Both the position numbers and the translations under genes were made by a program. This document shows positions 1 through 11,500 of a stretch of 64,000 nucleotides of DNA, in pieces. The notes beneath the pieces are model-generated. The model saw only the letters and a list, made by a program, of their open reading frames with translations. It was not told the origin of the DNA and did not search any database. Source of the stretch: Culex pipiens pallens (lineage: Eukaryota; Arthropoda; Insecta; Diptera; Culicidae); the NCBI RefSeq assembly GCF_016801865.2, contig NC_068938.1:223526663-223590662 (forward strand), read 5' to 3'. The stretch's first letter is position 1, and each line of letters opens with the position of its first letter.

Positions 1-20
1 ACATGTTGGGAAATACTTAC

Positions 21-3000
21 GAATTTCGTACACGACGTCGGGATTCAGCTTTTGCAGGCAGGAGATAACGTACTTGGTTTGGATGAGTGCCAACTGGAAG
101 AACGTATAGAGTGATAGATTTTAGTAAATCGTACCCAACATTTCAGTTTTTTACAACATGGGTATCAAACGATCGGGAGTTTTTCATACATTTCGAATGT
201 AAAGATATTTTTTTTTAAATACTCAAAATTTTCACAAAACTACGTATTTTCGAAAAAAAAAAGCTTTGTGAAAATTTTGAGTATTTTCAAAAAAAATTGT
301 CTTTACATTCGAAATGTATGAAAAAAATCCAGATCTTTTAATACCGTTATCTGGGGCAAATCGGGACACATAGGGCGAATTGGGACAGCAGTTTTAGCAA
401 TGATGCAGCCTAATATTTTGCTTTTTGCCTTCCTCACTGAGGTAAGGCTATAATCCTGCTCGAAAAATGAACATTTTAAAAACAGCTCGTAGACCTATAT
501 TCATGTACACCTATCGACTCAGAATCGAAAACTGAACAAATGTCTGTGTGTGTGTGTGTGTGTATGTGTGTGCGTATTCTCCTTGGTGCTCAAAATTCTT
601 GCCAAGTTTTCTCGGCACTGGCTGATCCGATTTGGGTCAAATTAGTTGCATTCGATCCCGTTTGGTGCCCCATACTGCACTATTGAATTGTTTGGAGATC
701 CGATAAGTAGTTCAAAAGTTACGTATAAAAAAGTGTCAGAGTTGCGAATCGGATCTCACATAAATGCATGTAAACTATGTCCGGATCCATCATCCAACCC
801 ATCGTTGGATAGGTAATCGAAAGACCTTTCCAATGAGTCCAAAACATTGAAGATCTGGCAACCCTGTCTCGAGTTATGACCACTTAAGTGATATTTATGT
901 ACTTTTTTGAAGCCGGATCTCACTTAAATGTATGTAAACTATGTCCGAATTCATCATTCAACCCATCGTTGCATAGGTAATCGAAAGACCTTTCCAATGA
1001 GTCCAAAACATTGAAGATCTGGCAACCCTGTCTCAAGTTATGACCACTTAAGTGATATTTATGTACTTTTTTGATGCCGGATCTCACTTAAATGTATTTA
1101 AACTATATCCGGATCCATCATCCAATCCATCGTTGGATAGGTAATCGAAATACCTTTCCAATGAGTCCAATACATTGTAGATCTGGCAACCCTGTCTCAA
1201 GTTATGACCACTTTAGTGATATTTATGTACTTTTTTGATGCCGGATCTCACTTAAATGTATGTAAACTATATCCGGATCCATCATCCAACCCATCGTTGG
1301 ATGGGTAATCGAAAGATCTTTCCAATGAGTCCAATACATTGAAGATCTGGCATCCCTGTCTCAAGTTATGAGCACTTAAGTGCACTTAAGCACTTAAGTT
1401 TGTGTACTTTTTTGTTGCCGGATCTCATTTAAATGTATGTAAACTATGTCCGGATCCTTTTTCCGACCGATCGTTGGTTAGGTAATCAAAAGACTTTTGT
1501 AATGAGTCCAAAACATTGAAGATCTGACAACGCTCAATGTCAAGTTATGACCGCTTAAGTGACATTTGTGTATTTCTTTATTGAGAAACAAGCCTTACCT
1601 GACAAACTTCGTTCTGCCTTTATTCGTGTGTTGACGTTTTTTACTTTTTTGCTTATTCAGCCTCCTGTGATCAAAACTTGATTTTAACCTTTCTCATACA
1701 ATCGGCAAATTTTCCGGAATCGGTTCCAGAGTGGCCAAAGTTGTAACTTTTTGGCGTAAGAACCTTCCTTGGACTCACGAACTTACCATACGAACCCAAC
1801 GCAACAAAGAGCACCTCGATCGGACGTTCCGTGTTGAATTGATTCGCGTTCGAACAAAACCGTCGAAATTTTGTATATATATATAGAAGATAGATAGAAT
1901 TTGTGTCCAAACCCATCATATCACCAAATGTTAGTAAAACGTGAGGAAGGCAACAACCACATAGGTGGATTAAGTTAGTTTTTAAAAGTGGTTTCGGTTA
2001 GACCCGGTTCAGAGCAACAAAATGTGTTCATTCGTTCTCAAATATGAAGTTTTCAAGTGCCCTAAAACATGCTGTCCCTATTCAGACTGTAGTCCCGATT
2101 CACCCCAGTTGACGGTACCCATATTGTAAAAAAACTGCAATTTTGTGTATTTTTTCAATAAAACGTAGTTTTGTGAAAATTTTGAGTATTTTCAATAAAA
2201 ATTGTATTCCATTCAAAATGTATAAAAAAACCTGATCATTTGATACCCATATTGCAATAACAATTATTTTATGATTTTTTTTAGAAAAAAATAGCATTCG
2301 TATTTCAGGAAAAATACGTATTTTTGTGAAAATTGTCATGTAATTATAATTGCAATGGTTAGCTGCCATCATCCCGATTCCAAAACACTATTTTTTTTGT
2401 ATGATTTTTCATACGATTATATCCAATGTCTGGAGTTTTTTTTAAAAGGACCAATAAACCAAATTTCCAGTTTTTGCTTTTTGGGTGTTTTTGAAACCGC
2501 CTTGAGTCAGGGGTATTGAAAAACACCCAAAAAGCAAAAACTGGAAATTTGGTTTATTGGTCCTTTTAAAAAAAAAACTCCAGATGTCTTCCATATCTCT
2601 GTGCTTCAGTTATGCACACCTCGGTTTTGCATCCCCCAAATGCGGTGCTAAACCTAGGCATGACTGTAACTTCTCTGATATATCACTCTGATATGTACAC
2701 TCGCTCACTACTCCAAATCGCCCCGTAGTTCGTTCCGGTAACTACTTCCCATAGCTGCCGTATAAAAAACAATGTTAATTAATATAATCTCCATGAGCAT
2801 TGCCATATATTCTGTACACAATTCCATCTATGAATGTCATAAGATAACTCAATGGAAATCTTAATTGACGGCTTTGTCAAATTTCCCCTCCCAGCCATAA
2901 GAAAATCTTATGACATCCGAATAAAATCCTGATGTCGAAAGGTCATAAGACGTTCTTATGGATTTTGCCAGTACTTTTTTCTGAGTGTAGGGTGCAAATT

Positions 3001-6000
3001 TTCCCATCAAACTTGCGTATTTAACCCTCTAACACCCTCGGTAGCACCAGAGCACCACTAAATTTTCACTTCAGATTGAAATTTCCCGCAAACTGTCAAA
3101 TAAAATAAACTAACTCTTCTTGCACAGTTTTACTTAGACTGTTTCGTGGACTGTTTACTGATACCATTTTCAGTTTCACCCAATTTGGCCTAGACAATAA
3201 TAAATGCCAAGGAAAAACGTAAAAAATCTCGATTTTGCTCTGGGCGGGAAGGGGTTGTTTAGGAAAAAATACCTTTGGAATGAAAAGTATTTATAAAAAA
3301 AATTAACAGGATTCTTTTCTGATATAGATAAAAAATACTTTCAGGGTTTCTTTAATAGGATTACAAATTATTTTAATAAAAAGTTCTCGAAAAAGTCACT
3401 TTTTTATAGAAACAATCACTTTTAGGTAGATACAACATGAAAAGAATAATGGAATTGTTGTGGGTTTAAATTTCATACTTCAACTAAAAATAAAGGTTTG
3501 ACTACATCTCAGACGTATGTAGGGGAAAGTGGGGCAAGTGTAACAAGCTAAGGAAATGTTCGTTATAACTCATTAAAAACGTTAAAAAACTCTCGGATTT
3601 TTTTATAATCATCTTATTCCAGGTCTCGACTAAGACTTTGATAGAAGAAGTTTTAAAAAAATCCTGTATTTTAATGTAAAAAAAATATTTTAAAATTTTT
3701 GATTTTCCGTACGTTCCACTCATCTAGTGGGGCAAGACGAACAACCCGTTGGGGCAAGAGGAACAATGCACGAAACAACATGTTAATTTGCTAACAATTG
3801 AACTGTTATCACTTACACACATCAGATTAGAATGTCTTTGAAACGTTTCTTTCATTTTTAGATTAAATAATAATATTTTACAATAAATTGGATCGTTTTT
3901 AGGAAAAAAAATATTACTCCGATGATAAATAGTAAATTTTCATAATATAACTATATTTTGCATGGAATTTTTTTTAACAATTGTTTATCAGTTTTTAAGT
4001 ACTTTTATGTATTTATTTCCCAATAAAATATGTTGTTGCAGCAATTCGTATTATTTTCCATACTAAAAATCCATATGGTACACTTGCCCCACCTAAACAA
4101 GATTTTTCAAAATCTCCTAACAAAAATAACCAAAATTTTAATCATACTTTATATAAGGTGCAAGTCATTGGTAGGGACACAAATGATCTAGGAGAAATAG
4201 AATTTTGATAAAATGAGCCTTAAAACGAAACCTAAGCCTTATTTTGTACTGTCCAAATATTATAAGAAAACAAAGGTTTTGAAAAAAAAAAACTTCATTA
4301 AATCTTATGCCCCGTGGCGTTTACGTCGTTTTGGTGGCTATGTGGTAGTAGAATCAGCTAATTGCATTACCAGCAACAATTCCTCATACTGGAAATAATC
4401 AAAATTGTAAAAAATACGGCCGTACGAGTGATTGTTCCTTTTGCCCCATATGGTCGTCTTGCCCCACCTTCCCCTATTCGAAAAAATCGTAGCACTGCTA
4501 AATGAATTTCAATAATCTTGTATTATTGCGCAAATGGCGACATTTCCAAAAGTTTATTATTTTACGCCATATTAATTACATGTAAAAAATCATTTTCAAG
4601 GTAAGGTACCCATTTTGAATATTTTTATAGGCATATTAAAAATGTTTAAAAATGTATTGTTTGTAGTACCCAGGTTTTATATTTTAAGGTTTAATTATTT
4701 CAATAAAAATAATTTTCAAAACGACCTGATGGCCATTTCCTACATTCCAGTAACAATTTCATAATTATCTAGGGGAAATATACTCTTTCTAATCAAACAC
4801 CTATCTTCATCATATGAAAAGTTTGATGCTCGATTAAAGCTCAAAAAATACTATTTAGGCTTTAAACTTACCAGCAACAGCACCGCCTCGAGTGAGCACG
4901 CATATGAATGCCACTTACTGGCCAAAAAGATCAATTTTAATGCACTTTTGATCATAATTTCTATTTTGCGAGACCATTTCCAATCATTTTGGTATGGCAC
5001 ACACATCCACACGCAAGATGAGAGGTTAATTGCTTAACGAAAGCCGCCATCAATATCTTTTCACTTGCGCTAACTAGGGGAACTATACCCTTTCTCAGCC
5101 TATTTCTATTATCGGCCTATCAGCACTTTGATCATGAATTACAGCTTAAATAAAGTGTTTTTGTCTGTTCCAAAGTAATAAATAGCTCAAAAAGAAGTGA
5201 GCAAGCAACTTTCCATTGTTTATACATCTGAAAATGTTCATTTTATAGCGGAAAACCGCAAAAGTGATGAGAATTGGTCGAACGGCTTAGTGTGATTAAA
5301 ATGGGTATATTTCCCCTAATTCAACTTAAATATAAAATTGCATCCAACTACCGGCAATATGTTCTTTTGCACATAAGTTAGTCACTCACTTGAAAAATAA
5401 TTCCGAAACATGTAAATAATTAGCAAGCGCTATCAAAAAAAAAAAAACAAACGCGCAAAGACTTTTGACGTTTGAATTTTGACTACCCATTCCAATCGAA
5501 GGCTGAAGAAAACCGAGCGAGAAGTGAAAGCAAATAAAGAACAAAGGGTGGCCACCAACACCACCACGGCGCCTGTTGGAGTGAGCCAGTGAAGCCAGGA
5601 AATTTTCTCTATAAATGCTACTTTTCGTGAGTGTTCGCTTAAAATTTCATCAATTTTGGCAGCACTCAGCAGAAAAAAAGCCCAATGCACTCGACTGATT
5701 AAAATGCATTCGGGAAATATTTTTTTTTAATGCTTGTAAAAGGAATAGCATAACTTTTCATAAAAGTGAAAATAAAGAGAAATGTTCACAAAAAGTTGCT
5801 CTACTCGTTGGTGTACTTGGTTTTAGAAAATTTCAAGGAACACTCCAGATTATCAGGCATCATTCAAACACGACCGCTTATTAGGCTTAAAATGGGTATA
5901 TTTCCCCTAAAATAAAACAATGTTTTATTGATTTTGAGTTTGGAAAAGAGTATGGAGGCGAAAAAAAACAAGCTTTATGGAAATTAAAGTTTTAGATTGA

Positions 6001-6998
6001 AAACCGTTCAAAAACAACTGTTGCTTGCTAATCTTAGTAATGAAAATATCAAACAAAATAACTGTTCCAAATGTATGCATTCAAAGAACAAAATGTTACT
6101 TAGCTCAAATTTTAAAAAAAACATGGTAAAAACTTTCCAAGCAAATCCATTTCTATAGTTTTTATTATTAGGTCCTATAAACATATGAAAGAGTTTATTG
6201 GTCCTTTAAAAAAAACTCTGGATTTGGTCTCTGGAGAATACCGGAAAAAACTGGAATTTCAAAAACGAAATTTGGTGACCACCGACCATAATTTGAATGT
6301 ACATTTTTTATTTTAATTAAAAGTATAAAATCATAAAACAAGAAAAGTTAAGTAAAGAAATAATTCTTAACGCGGGAAATTTAGTGTTTTGTCTATTTTT
6401 ATAGCCGAGAGGCAAGATAGCACAACCACGATGATATATTACTGTTTTACAGGATGTCAATTAAAGTAAAAAAAGGAGTGACTACTGACATCAGTTATCA
6501 ATATTCTAGTATCTAGTCGATTATGTAAATATTGGGTCACAATAAGTTAATTTACACTCGGACATCACGAGACCGGTCATTAAAAGTAATCATTCAAAAA
6601 TTGACCAGCAAGAACACGCACAGCCAGGTAAAAACCCGGCGCCGCCGTCGCCACCACCAAACCCATAGGAAAGCCCAAGCAATTCATTCACTTTTGTGGG
6701 GTTTCTCGTTGAACTGGTTGGCTTGTCGTGACTTAAACGCATACTAGCTTAACTCGACACCACAGTTAACTGCACTAACTACAAGCTTGAGACTCTTACG
6801 AGGGGGTAGATAGTGAGTGACATAACCGCATGGCCCAAGAAGATAAAAAAGAGAGCAAAAATGAATTGCTTGCAAGGAGAAGGTGTTGGTTGACCAGGTC
6901 AAATCTATGAACCGTTTGAACAACTGACTTAAACTTACCTCACTCTTTCTGGAGCCCACTCGAATGATTTTCGAGTTGCCCTTCGTTTCGCCAGTCAT
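21..6998 (-). CDS. HMBS: Hydroxymethylbilane synthase (porphobilinogen deaminase), 5' two coding exons, partial
   Basis: The enzyme joins four porphobilinogen molecules into hydroxymethylbilane, the third step of haem synthesis, in the cytosol. Exon 1 (6998-6939) encodes 20 residues from ATG, ending IIRVGSRKSE, followed by the donor GTAAGT. Exon 2 (93-21) follows an AG and reads LALIQTKYVISCLQKLN, then DVVYEI, ending in phase 1 at another GTAAGT. Joined, RVGSRKSE-LALIQT matches the conserved N-terminal RVGTRKSxLAxIQT substrate/cofactor region of the family. The remaining exons lie left of the window. Intron 1 (94-6938) is 6.8 kb and almost wholly repeats. The start is the first ATG of the exon, shortly before the motif. 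Identity rests on 44 residues, but the motif is distinctive and the splice phase agrees. Confidence 0.85.
161..345. mobile_element. Foldback MITE with about 75-bp inverted arms
   Basis: The left arm begins GGTATCAAACGATC and holds TTTTTCATACATTTCGAATG. The right arm is its near-perfect reverse complement and ends in ATACC. A short AT-rich loop separates them. A diverged relative of one arm lies at about 2150-2255, and related text recurs near 45.9 kb. No coding capacity is visible. Confidence 0.6.
425..1953. mobile_element. TIR element (TIR TTGCCTTCCTCAC) with internal tandem repeats
   Basis: It starts TTGCCTTCCTCAC and ends with the exact reverse complement GTGAGGAAGGCAA. Inside are a short TG microsatellite (about 544-570), the tandem array at 740-1570 and non-coding DNA. 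From memory, the opening GCCTTCCTCACTGAGGTAAG resembles an abundant culicine mosquito repeat. No transposase is present, so it is non-autonomous. Confidence 0.6.
740..1570. repeat. Tandem repeat, about 164-bp unit, five copies
   Basis: The phrase TATCCGGATCCATCATCCAA, with variants, recurs at about 781, 945, 1109, 1273 and 1450. The spacing is 164, 164, 164 and 177 bp. Each unit also carries GAAGATCTGGCAACCCTGTC. The last unit is most diverged. The array lies inside the 425-1953 element. Confidence 0.85.
2429..2584. mobile_element. Near-perfect hairpin MITE (TCTGGAGTTTTTTTTAAAAGGACC arms)
   Basis: Arms of about 65 bp, containing GGACCAATAAACC and AAATTTCCAGTTTTTGC, are almost perfect reverse complements around a loop of about 26 nt (GAAACCGCCTTGAGTCAGGG). 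Shorter relatives lie at 6153-6222 and 22549-22626. Confidence 0.7.
3522..4474. mobile_element. 953-bp TIR element, TIR GGGGAAAGTGGGGCAAG, TA target site
   Basis: The left end GGGGAAAGTGGGGCAAG and the right end CTTGCCCCACCTTCCCC are inverted repeats, each flanked by TA. Further GTGGGGCAAGACGAAC-like motifs occur inside (about 3728, 3752) and CTTGCCCCACC near 4083. The small ORFs within are AT-rich and unconvincing, so it is probably non-autonomous. Confidence 0.6.
4772..5907. mobile_element. TIR element (TIR GGGGAAATATAC), TA target site, outer copy
   Basis: The left end is TA then GGGGAAATATACTC. The right end is GGGTATATTTCCCC then TA. A smaller copy of the same family is nested at 5077-5316. 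There is no convincing coding sequence. Confidence 0.5.
5077..5316. mobile_element. 240-bp MITE of the GGGGAAATATAC family, nested
   Basis: TA-GGGGAACTATACCC at the left and GGGTATATTTCCCC-TA at the right form the inverted ends, wholly inside the larger family member at 4772-5907. Confidence 0.5.
6153..6222. mobile_element. Short hairpin MITE, relative of 2429-2584
   Basis: TAGTTTTTATTATTAGGTCC and a reversed partner with TTTATTGGTCCTTT and ACTCTGGA form a short hairpin. It shares CCTATAAACATATGAAAG with the copy at 22549-22626. Confidence 0.5.
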
Positions 6999-7681
6999 GG
7001 TGAATGGGTTGATTTCAGCCTCTCAGATTAGATCGAACAGAATTTTGGGGGAGTGTCCCGTGACGACCTTCGGCGAACTATTTCTTGGCTTAAAGTTGAG
7101 TCGACTTGGGGTGAAAGTGATTTAAATACGCGCCCGTTACACAGCTACGATTAGCACCTTTTTCGTGAGTGACCCCGACCAACTTGTACGGCATCCGGAT
7201 CTAGACTGTGTGTCGATTTGGCACCTTGGCCTCTCCTCCCAAGACCTGAACTTATCTCCACCAAGATTGAGCAATTCTTCGTGTCCCGTGCCGGTGACTA
7301 TCAGCGGCAGCAGCAGGTTGCCAAATATTCTGGACTTTTAAACAAAACTTGCACTGATTGCGCACACACTCCGTTTTACATAATGTGGTCCGTGCGATCC
7401 GACGATGACGACGACCGCCACGACTCCAACTCCCCAAACGACCGACTGGCACTGGTCGACGAAACGAGACACGACGATGGGGTGCACGATTTTTGTGAAT
7501 GACAGCCCCCTTGGGTTTGACAGCAGCAGAGTGCAAAGGGGGAAAACAAAAAAACACTGCCGCTGAGAAAAAGAAACCACACTGTCAAGCGAGGGGTGCG
7601 ACCATCGGGACGAATGTGAGAAATTTCAACAAATTCCACGCCAAATCAACACCACATTTTTTCTTTGATTTTTAAATTCTA
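6999..7681. other. Upstream flank of HMBS, no gene seen
   Basis: The 5' leader of HMBS and presumably its minus-strand promoter lie here, but no start site can be fixed. The overlapping short ORFs between 7218 and 7639 occur on both strands of a GC-richer stretch and show no recognisable domain. Confidence 0.4.
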
Positions 7682-7782
7682 TCGAGAAATTGAAAGTGCA
7701 ACATGGAGTTAAATTTTCTGTCAAGCTGCTGTGAAGTTTACCGTGACAGCTGCGAATGTATCACTCCATGTTAATTTCTCGA
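7682..7782. mobile_element. 101-bp foldback MITE (TIR TCGAGAAATT), TA target site
   Basis: TA-TCGAGAAATTGAAAGTGC at the left and AATTTCTCGA-TA at the right are inverted, with CAACATGGAGTTAA and its reversed partner further in. It abuts the TA-MITE that begins at 7785. A second family member is nested at 7867-7999. Confidence 0.65.
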
Positions 7783-7784
7783 TA

Positions 7785-8155
7785 CACTCAACCCCCGGTG
7801 GTTGGTCACTTTTACTTTTGACACTTTTTTAGTTTGTACCCCGTTGGTTTGTCAAAGTCAAACTAATCGAGAAATTAAAAGTGAGAGTGTGTGCAACATG
7901 GAGTTAAACTTTCTGTGCAGTTGCTGTGAAGGTCTCCATGGCACTTCGAAAAGTTTAACTCCATGTTGCACGCACACACTCTCACTTTTAATTTCTCGAT
8001 AAGTGACGAACTGTCACTGTTTACACGGTGCTCACGCACACTATTAAGACAAACGTTTGGTAGTGTGTATAAACTCCGTGTAAAAGAGGTGTCAAACTAA
8101 AAAGTGACCCCTTTCGTTTGACAACAGTTGACGTCAAACCATCGGGGTTTGAGTG
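7785..8155. mobile_element. TA-MITE (TIR CACTCAACCCCCGGTGG), interrupted copy
   Basis: This is an inverted-orientation copy of the element at 20676-20913. It starts TA-CACTCAACCCCCGGTGG and ends CATCGGGGTTTGAGTG. It is split by the foldback element at 7867-7999; the uninterrupted 20.7 kb copy shows the join. Its right-hand TA has decayed to GA. Confidence 0.7.
7867..7999. mobile_element. Foldback MITE nested inside the TA-MITE
   Basis: It begins TCGAGAAATTAAAAGTGAG and ends with the reversed partner CTCACTTTTAATTTCTCGA. The arms are about 47 bp, including GCAACATGGAGTTAAACT. It belongs to the family at 7682-7782 and disrupts the surrounding MITE. Confidence 0.7.
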
Positions 8156-8402
8156 GATTTTATAATGAGTTGCATTTATTAAATTTTGGCGAAAGAGGTT
8201 TAACACAGATTGGGTGGTGCTTACATAAATAATATTTAACTAAAGCATCATAACTGAAGTTTGAAATGGTATTTTATAATAATAAATCAATAACAAATAG
8301 TTTTTAAATAAACTTACGTGGTTTTATCAGCAACTGTCAACAAATCTCAAAGCACTCAAACTGAGTTGTCAAAACAATTTGTACATTTTGACCTTTTTGT
8401 TC

Positions 8403-8577
8403 TGTAGGTGTTTAACTTTCCATCCCCCTGGTCAAGCGCGTCATCTGTCATCGACGTCTGTGCCATGTAGTTTAGTTCAAAGCAAATGACATTACAAAAC
8501 ACACGCGGTTTAGCAAACCAGAAATAAAGCCCATTTTTCGTTTAAAGTTAATCGGAGTTTAATCGCAAAAACCAGCA
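8403..8577 (+). repeat. Left LTR of the copia element
   Basis: It starts TGTAGGTGTTTAAC and ends AAAAACCAGCA. It carries AATAAA at about 8523, which would serve as the polyadenylation signal in the 3' copy. It matches 12761-12935 base for base on reading. Confidence 0.95.
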
Positions 8578-8589
8578 GGTTATGGGCCC
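8578..8589 (+). other. Primer-binding site, internal initiator-tRNA-Met type
   Basis: GGTTATGGGCCC directly follows the LTR. It is complementary to the anticodon stem-loop of initiator tRNA-Met, the half-tRNA priming used by Drosophila copia, whose own site as I recall begins with the same 12 bases. The polyprotein ATG is six bases further on. Confidence 0.8.
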
Positions 8590-8595
8590 TGCACG

Positions 8596-11500
8596 ATGGA
8601 GGCGGACAAAGTAGGTCTTCCGCAATTCGACGGAACACATTTTGCGATCTGGAAGTTCCGCGTGGAGTTGTTGCTGGAGGAGAAAGAGTTGTCGGACCAC
8701 ATCGAGAAGGAGCCCACGGCATCGAATTTGGCACTAGCGGAATGGAAGTCGAAGGATGTCAAAGCTCGAAATTTGATCGTCAAGTGCCTTACGAACGATT
8801 ATGTGGACTCTGTCCGGGGCAAGACGACGGCGCGTCAGATGTGGAAGACTCTTCTGGAAGCTCACGAGAAGACTGGTGCCGTGAGTGAGATGTTCCTGCG
8901 CAAGAAACTGCTGGCCCTGAAGTACGTCGACGGTGAATCAATGGAAAAGCATTTGGCAAGTTTTGATTCGATCGTGACCGACCTGCGGGCAGCTGGAGCG
9001 GATGTCAAGACACCTGAGGCAATCACCTATCTTCTCGAAACGCTGCCACGGTCATACGACAACGTCGCCACCGCCCTGATGACCATTGATCCGGAGACCC
9101 TTACGGTCGCAAAAGTGAAAGCTAACTTGCTGAATGAGTACGTGAAGCAGAAGGAAAGAAGCGGCGCTGGGCAGGAGGAGACCAAGCCAGCTGTTTTTCT
9201 TGGGAAAGCCGATAGACGCCGGAAGCCGTTTCCGGGTCAGTGTTGGAGATGTAAACAAACGGGCCACAAGTCGTTCGAGTGTCAAGCGCCCGAAGAAGGA
9301 GCAGGAAGTTCACGTGAGAGTGGTGGGGAAGTTGCTGTGAGGTTACCAACCAAGAAGAAAGCGTTCCAGCTCCGACGACCGGATGCAGAGGAAGGCGAGG
9401 AATCTGTCCCAAGGGGAGGTTTCGCTTTCATGACCAAGACAACGGAGCTGAAGAGAAAAGGTGGCTCGGAAGTTACTTGGATCATCGATTCCGGCTGCAC
9501 GGACCACATGGTGAATGACAGCTCCCTGTTCCTGGCAGAGCAGACTTTGAGGAACTCGTACCCCGTGTCGCTGGCAGAAGAAGGACAAGCAATAGCAGCA
9601 ACGAAGGTTGGGTTCATCTCTGCCATGAGCTACGTGCAAGGAAAGGAGTACCTCTGTGAGGTTTCCGATGTGCTGTATGCCCCTGGACTCCGGCATAACT
9701 TGCTGTCGGTGAGTCGTCTCGAAAAAGCTGGATTTTCGGTCGTTTTCCGTAACGGTGTAGTAGAGCTGCTTGATGGGAACACGATCTTCGCAGTTGGAAA
9801 GCGAACACAGGATTTGTACGAGTTATCGTTTACACTGAACCGTGTGGAGGCGAATTCGATCCAAGCGAACGTCGACAGGAACATTCTCTGGCACCGACGT
9901 CTAGCGCATCTTGGTATGAAGAGTGTTCGAGATTTAGCACGGCGGCAAATGGCTAAAGGAATCGATTCGTCAATTACAGATTCTACTGAGCTCTGTGAAG
10001 CGTGCATCATGGGAAAGCACTCCAGACCGCCGTTCCGGTCTCGTGAAAGTCGTGCCAGCCGTCCCCTGGAGCGCGTACATACGGATGTCTGTGGACCGAT
10101 CACACCAGCAACATGGGATGGAAAACGGTATTTTGTCACGTTTATCGACGACTGTACGCACTTCACAGTAATCTACCTGATTGCTTCCAGAGATGAGGTC
10201 CTCCCACGGTTCAAGGAGTACAAGGCGATGGTTGAAGCTGGGTTCGATTTGCCTTTGTCCAAGCTGCGGTGCGACAACGGCGGGGAGTACGTGTCAAACG
10301 AGTTCAAGAGTTTCTGCCGGGACAGTGGTGTTGTTGTCGAGTACACGATGGCATACACTCCGGAACAGAACGGCGAAGCTGAGCGGATGAATCGGACGAT
10401 CGTTGAAAAAGGCAGAGCGATGATCTACGATTCTGGGCTGCCGAAAGAAATGTGGGGAGAAGCCGTGATGTGTGCTCTCTACGTTACGAACCGGAGTCCA
10501 ACCAGGGCGTTGAAAGCGGATGTCACACCGGCGGAAGAATGGTATGGAGAGAAACCAGATCTTTCCGCTCTGAGAGTTTTTGGGTGCAAAGCTTATGCGC
10601 ACATCCCGAAGCACAAGAGAGGAAAGTTCGACCCAAAAAGCCGGGAGTGCATTATGATTGGATACGACACAAACGGTTACAGGCTCTGGGATCCGGTCAA
10701 CCGAAAGTTATTGCTGTCACGGGACGTGATCTTCAAGGAAGACGAGTTTCCAGCCATTGAAAATCCATGTGAGCGCGGATCGGAGCTTCGTGTCACGTCG
10801 GCGGATCGCTTCGTCTCGGAGGATCGTGTCACGTCGGCGGATCGCTTCGTCTCGGAGGATCGTGTCATGTCGGCGGATGGCTTCATCTCGGATGATCGTG
10901 CTGAAGAAGTCGGTGGTGTTACCGGTGTCGATGGTGGTCCAACTGCAGAGGAACCCGTTCCTGAAGTGGAAGAGGAGGTGAGTGCTGTTAGTGACGACGA
11001 GTTCTTCGACTCGGAGAATCCGGAACAGGAGGAGCGCGTGCAGGAGGCCGAAGTCGTGTTAGTGGAGCAAGAAGTGTCGACTGTGTCAGCGGGAGGCGAA
11101 GAAGTGAACAACGAGCAGGACCCCCTTCTTGTTCGCAAAGAAAGGTCGCGTCGACCTCCGCTGTGGCATCAAGATTACGACATGGAGTCATCGGCATTGC
11201 TCGCAGAAGGAAATCCGGATGACGTGCCAGTCTCGTACGCCGACATTGAAGGACGCAGTGATGAAACATGCTGGAGGCGTGCTATCGAGGAGGAGTTGTC
11301 ATCTTTGAAGATCAACGACACGTGGGACATCGTGCCAAATTCAGCGGGAAAGAAGGTGATCTCCGCGAAATGGGTCTTCAAGCGAAAGCTCGACAAGAAC
11401 GGGAACCCAGACCGGTATAAGGCGAGACTCGTGGCACGCGGCTTCCTTCAAACACATGGAGTCGATTATCAGGAAACATATGCGCCTGTGGCAAAGTTAG

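Larger units (their letters stand above)
351..2108. mobile_element. Outer TIR element (TIR CTGGGGYRAATCGGGAC), split by a later insertion
   Basis: CTGGGGCAAATCGGGAC at 351 faces its reverse complement GTCCCGATTCACCCCAG ending at 2108. The similarity runs about 50 bp inward, through a GGGACAGCA motif on both sides. Most of the interior is the separate element at 425-1953, so this one looks older and interrupted. Confidence 0.5.

Noticed and set aside
740..1570. Possible CRISPR-like array
   Set aside because: Contiguous 164-bp units with no separate spacers, in an animal genome; it is a tandem repeat.
4213..4398. 61-codon Lys-rich ORF
   Set aside because: It lies inside a non-autonomous TIR element and has no domain.
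7218..7639. Overlapping ORFs upstream of HMBS
   Set aside because: Open on both strands through a GC-rich patch, with no recognisable protein.
10677..11138. Ser/Thr-rich antisense ORF in copia
   Set aside because: It is the reverse of the polyprotein hinge repeats.
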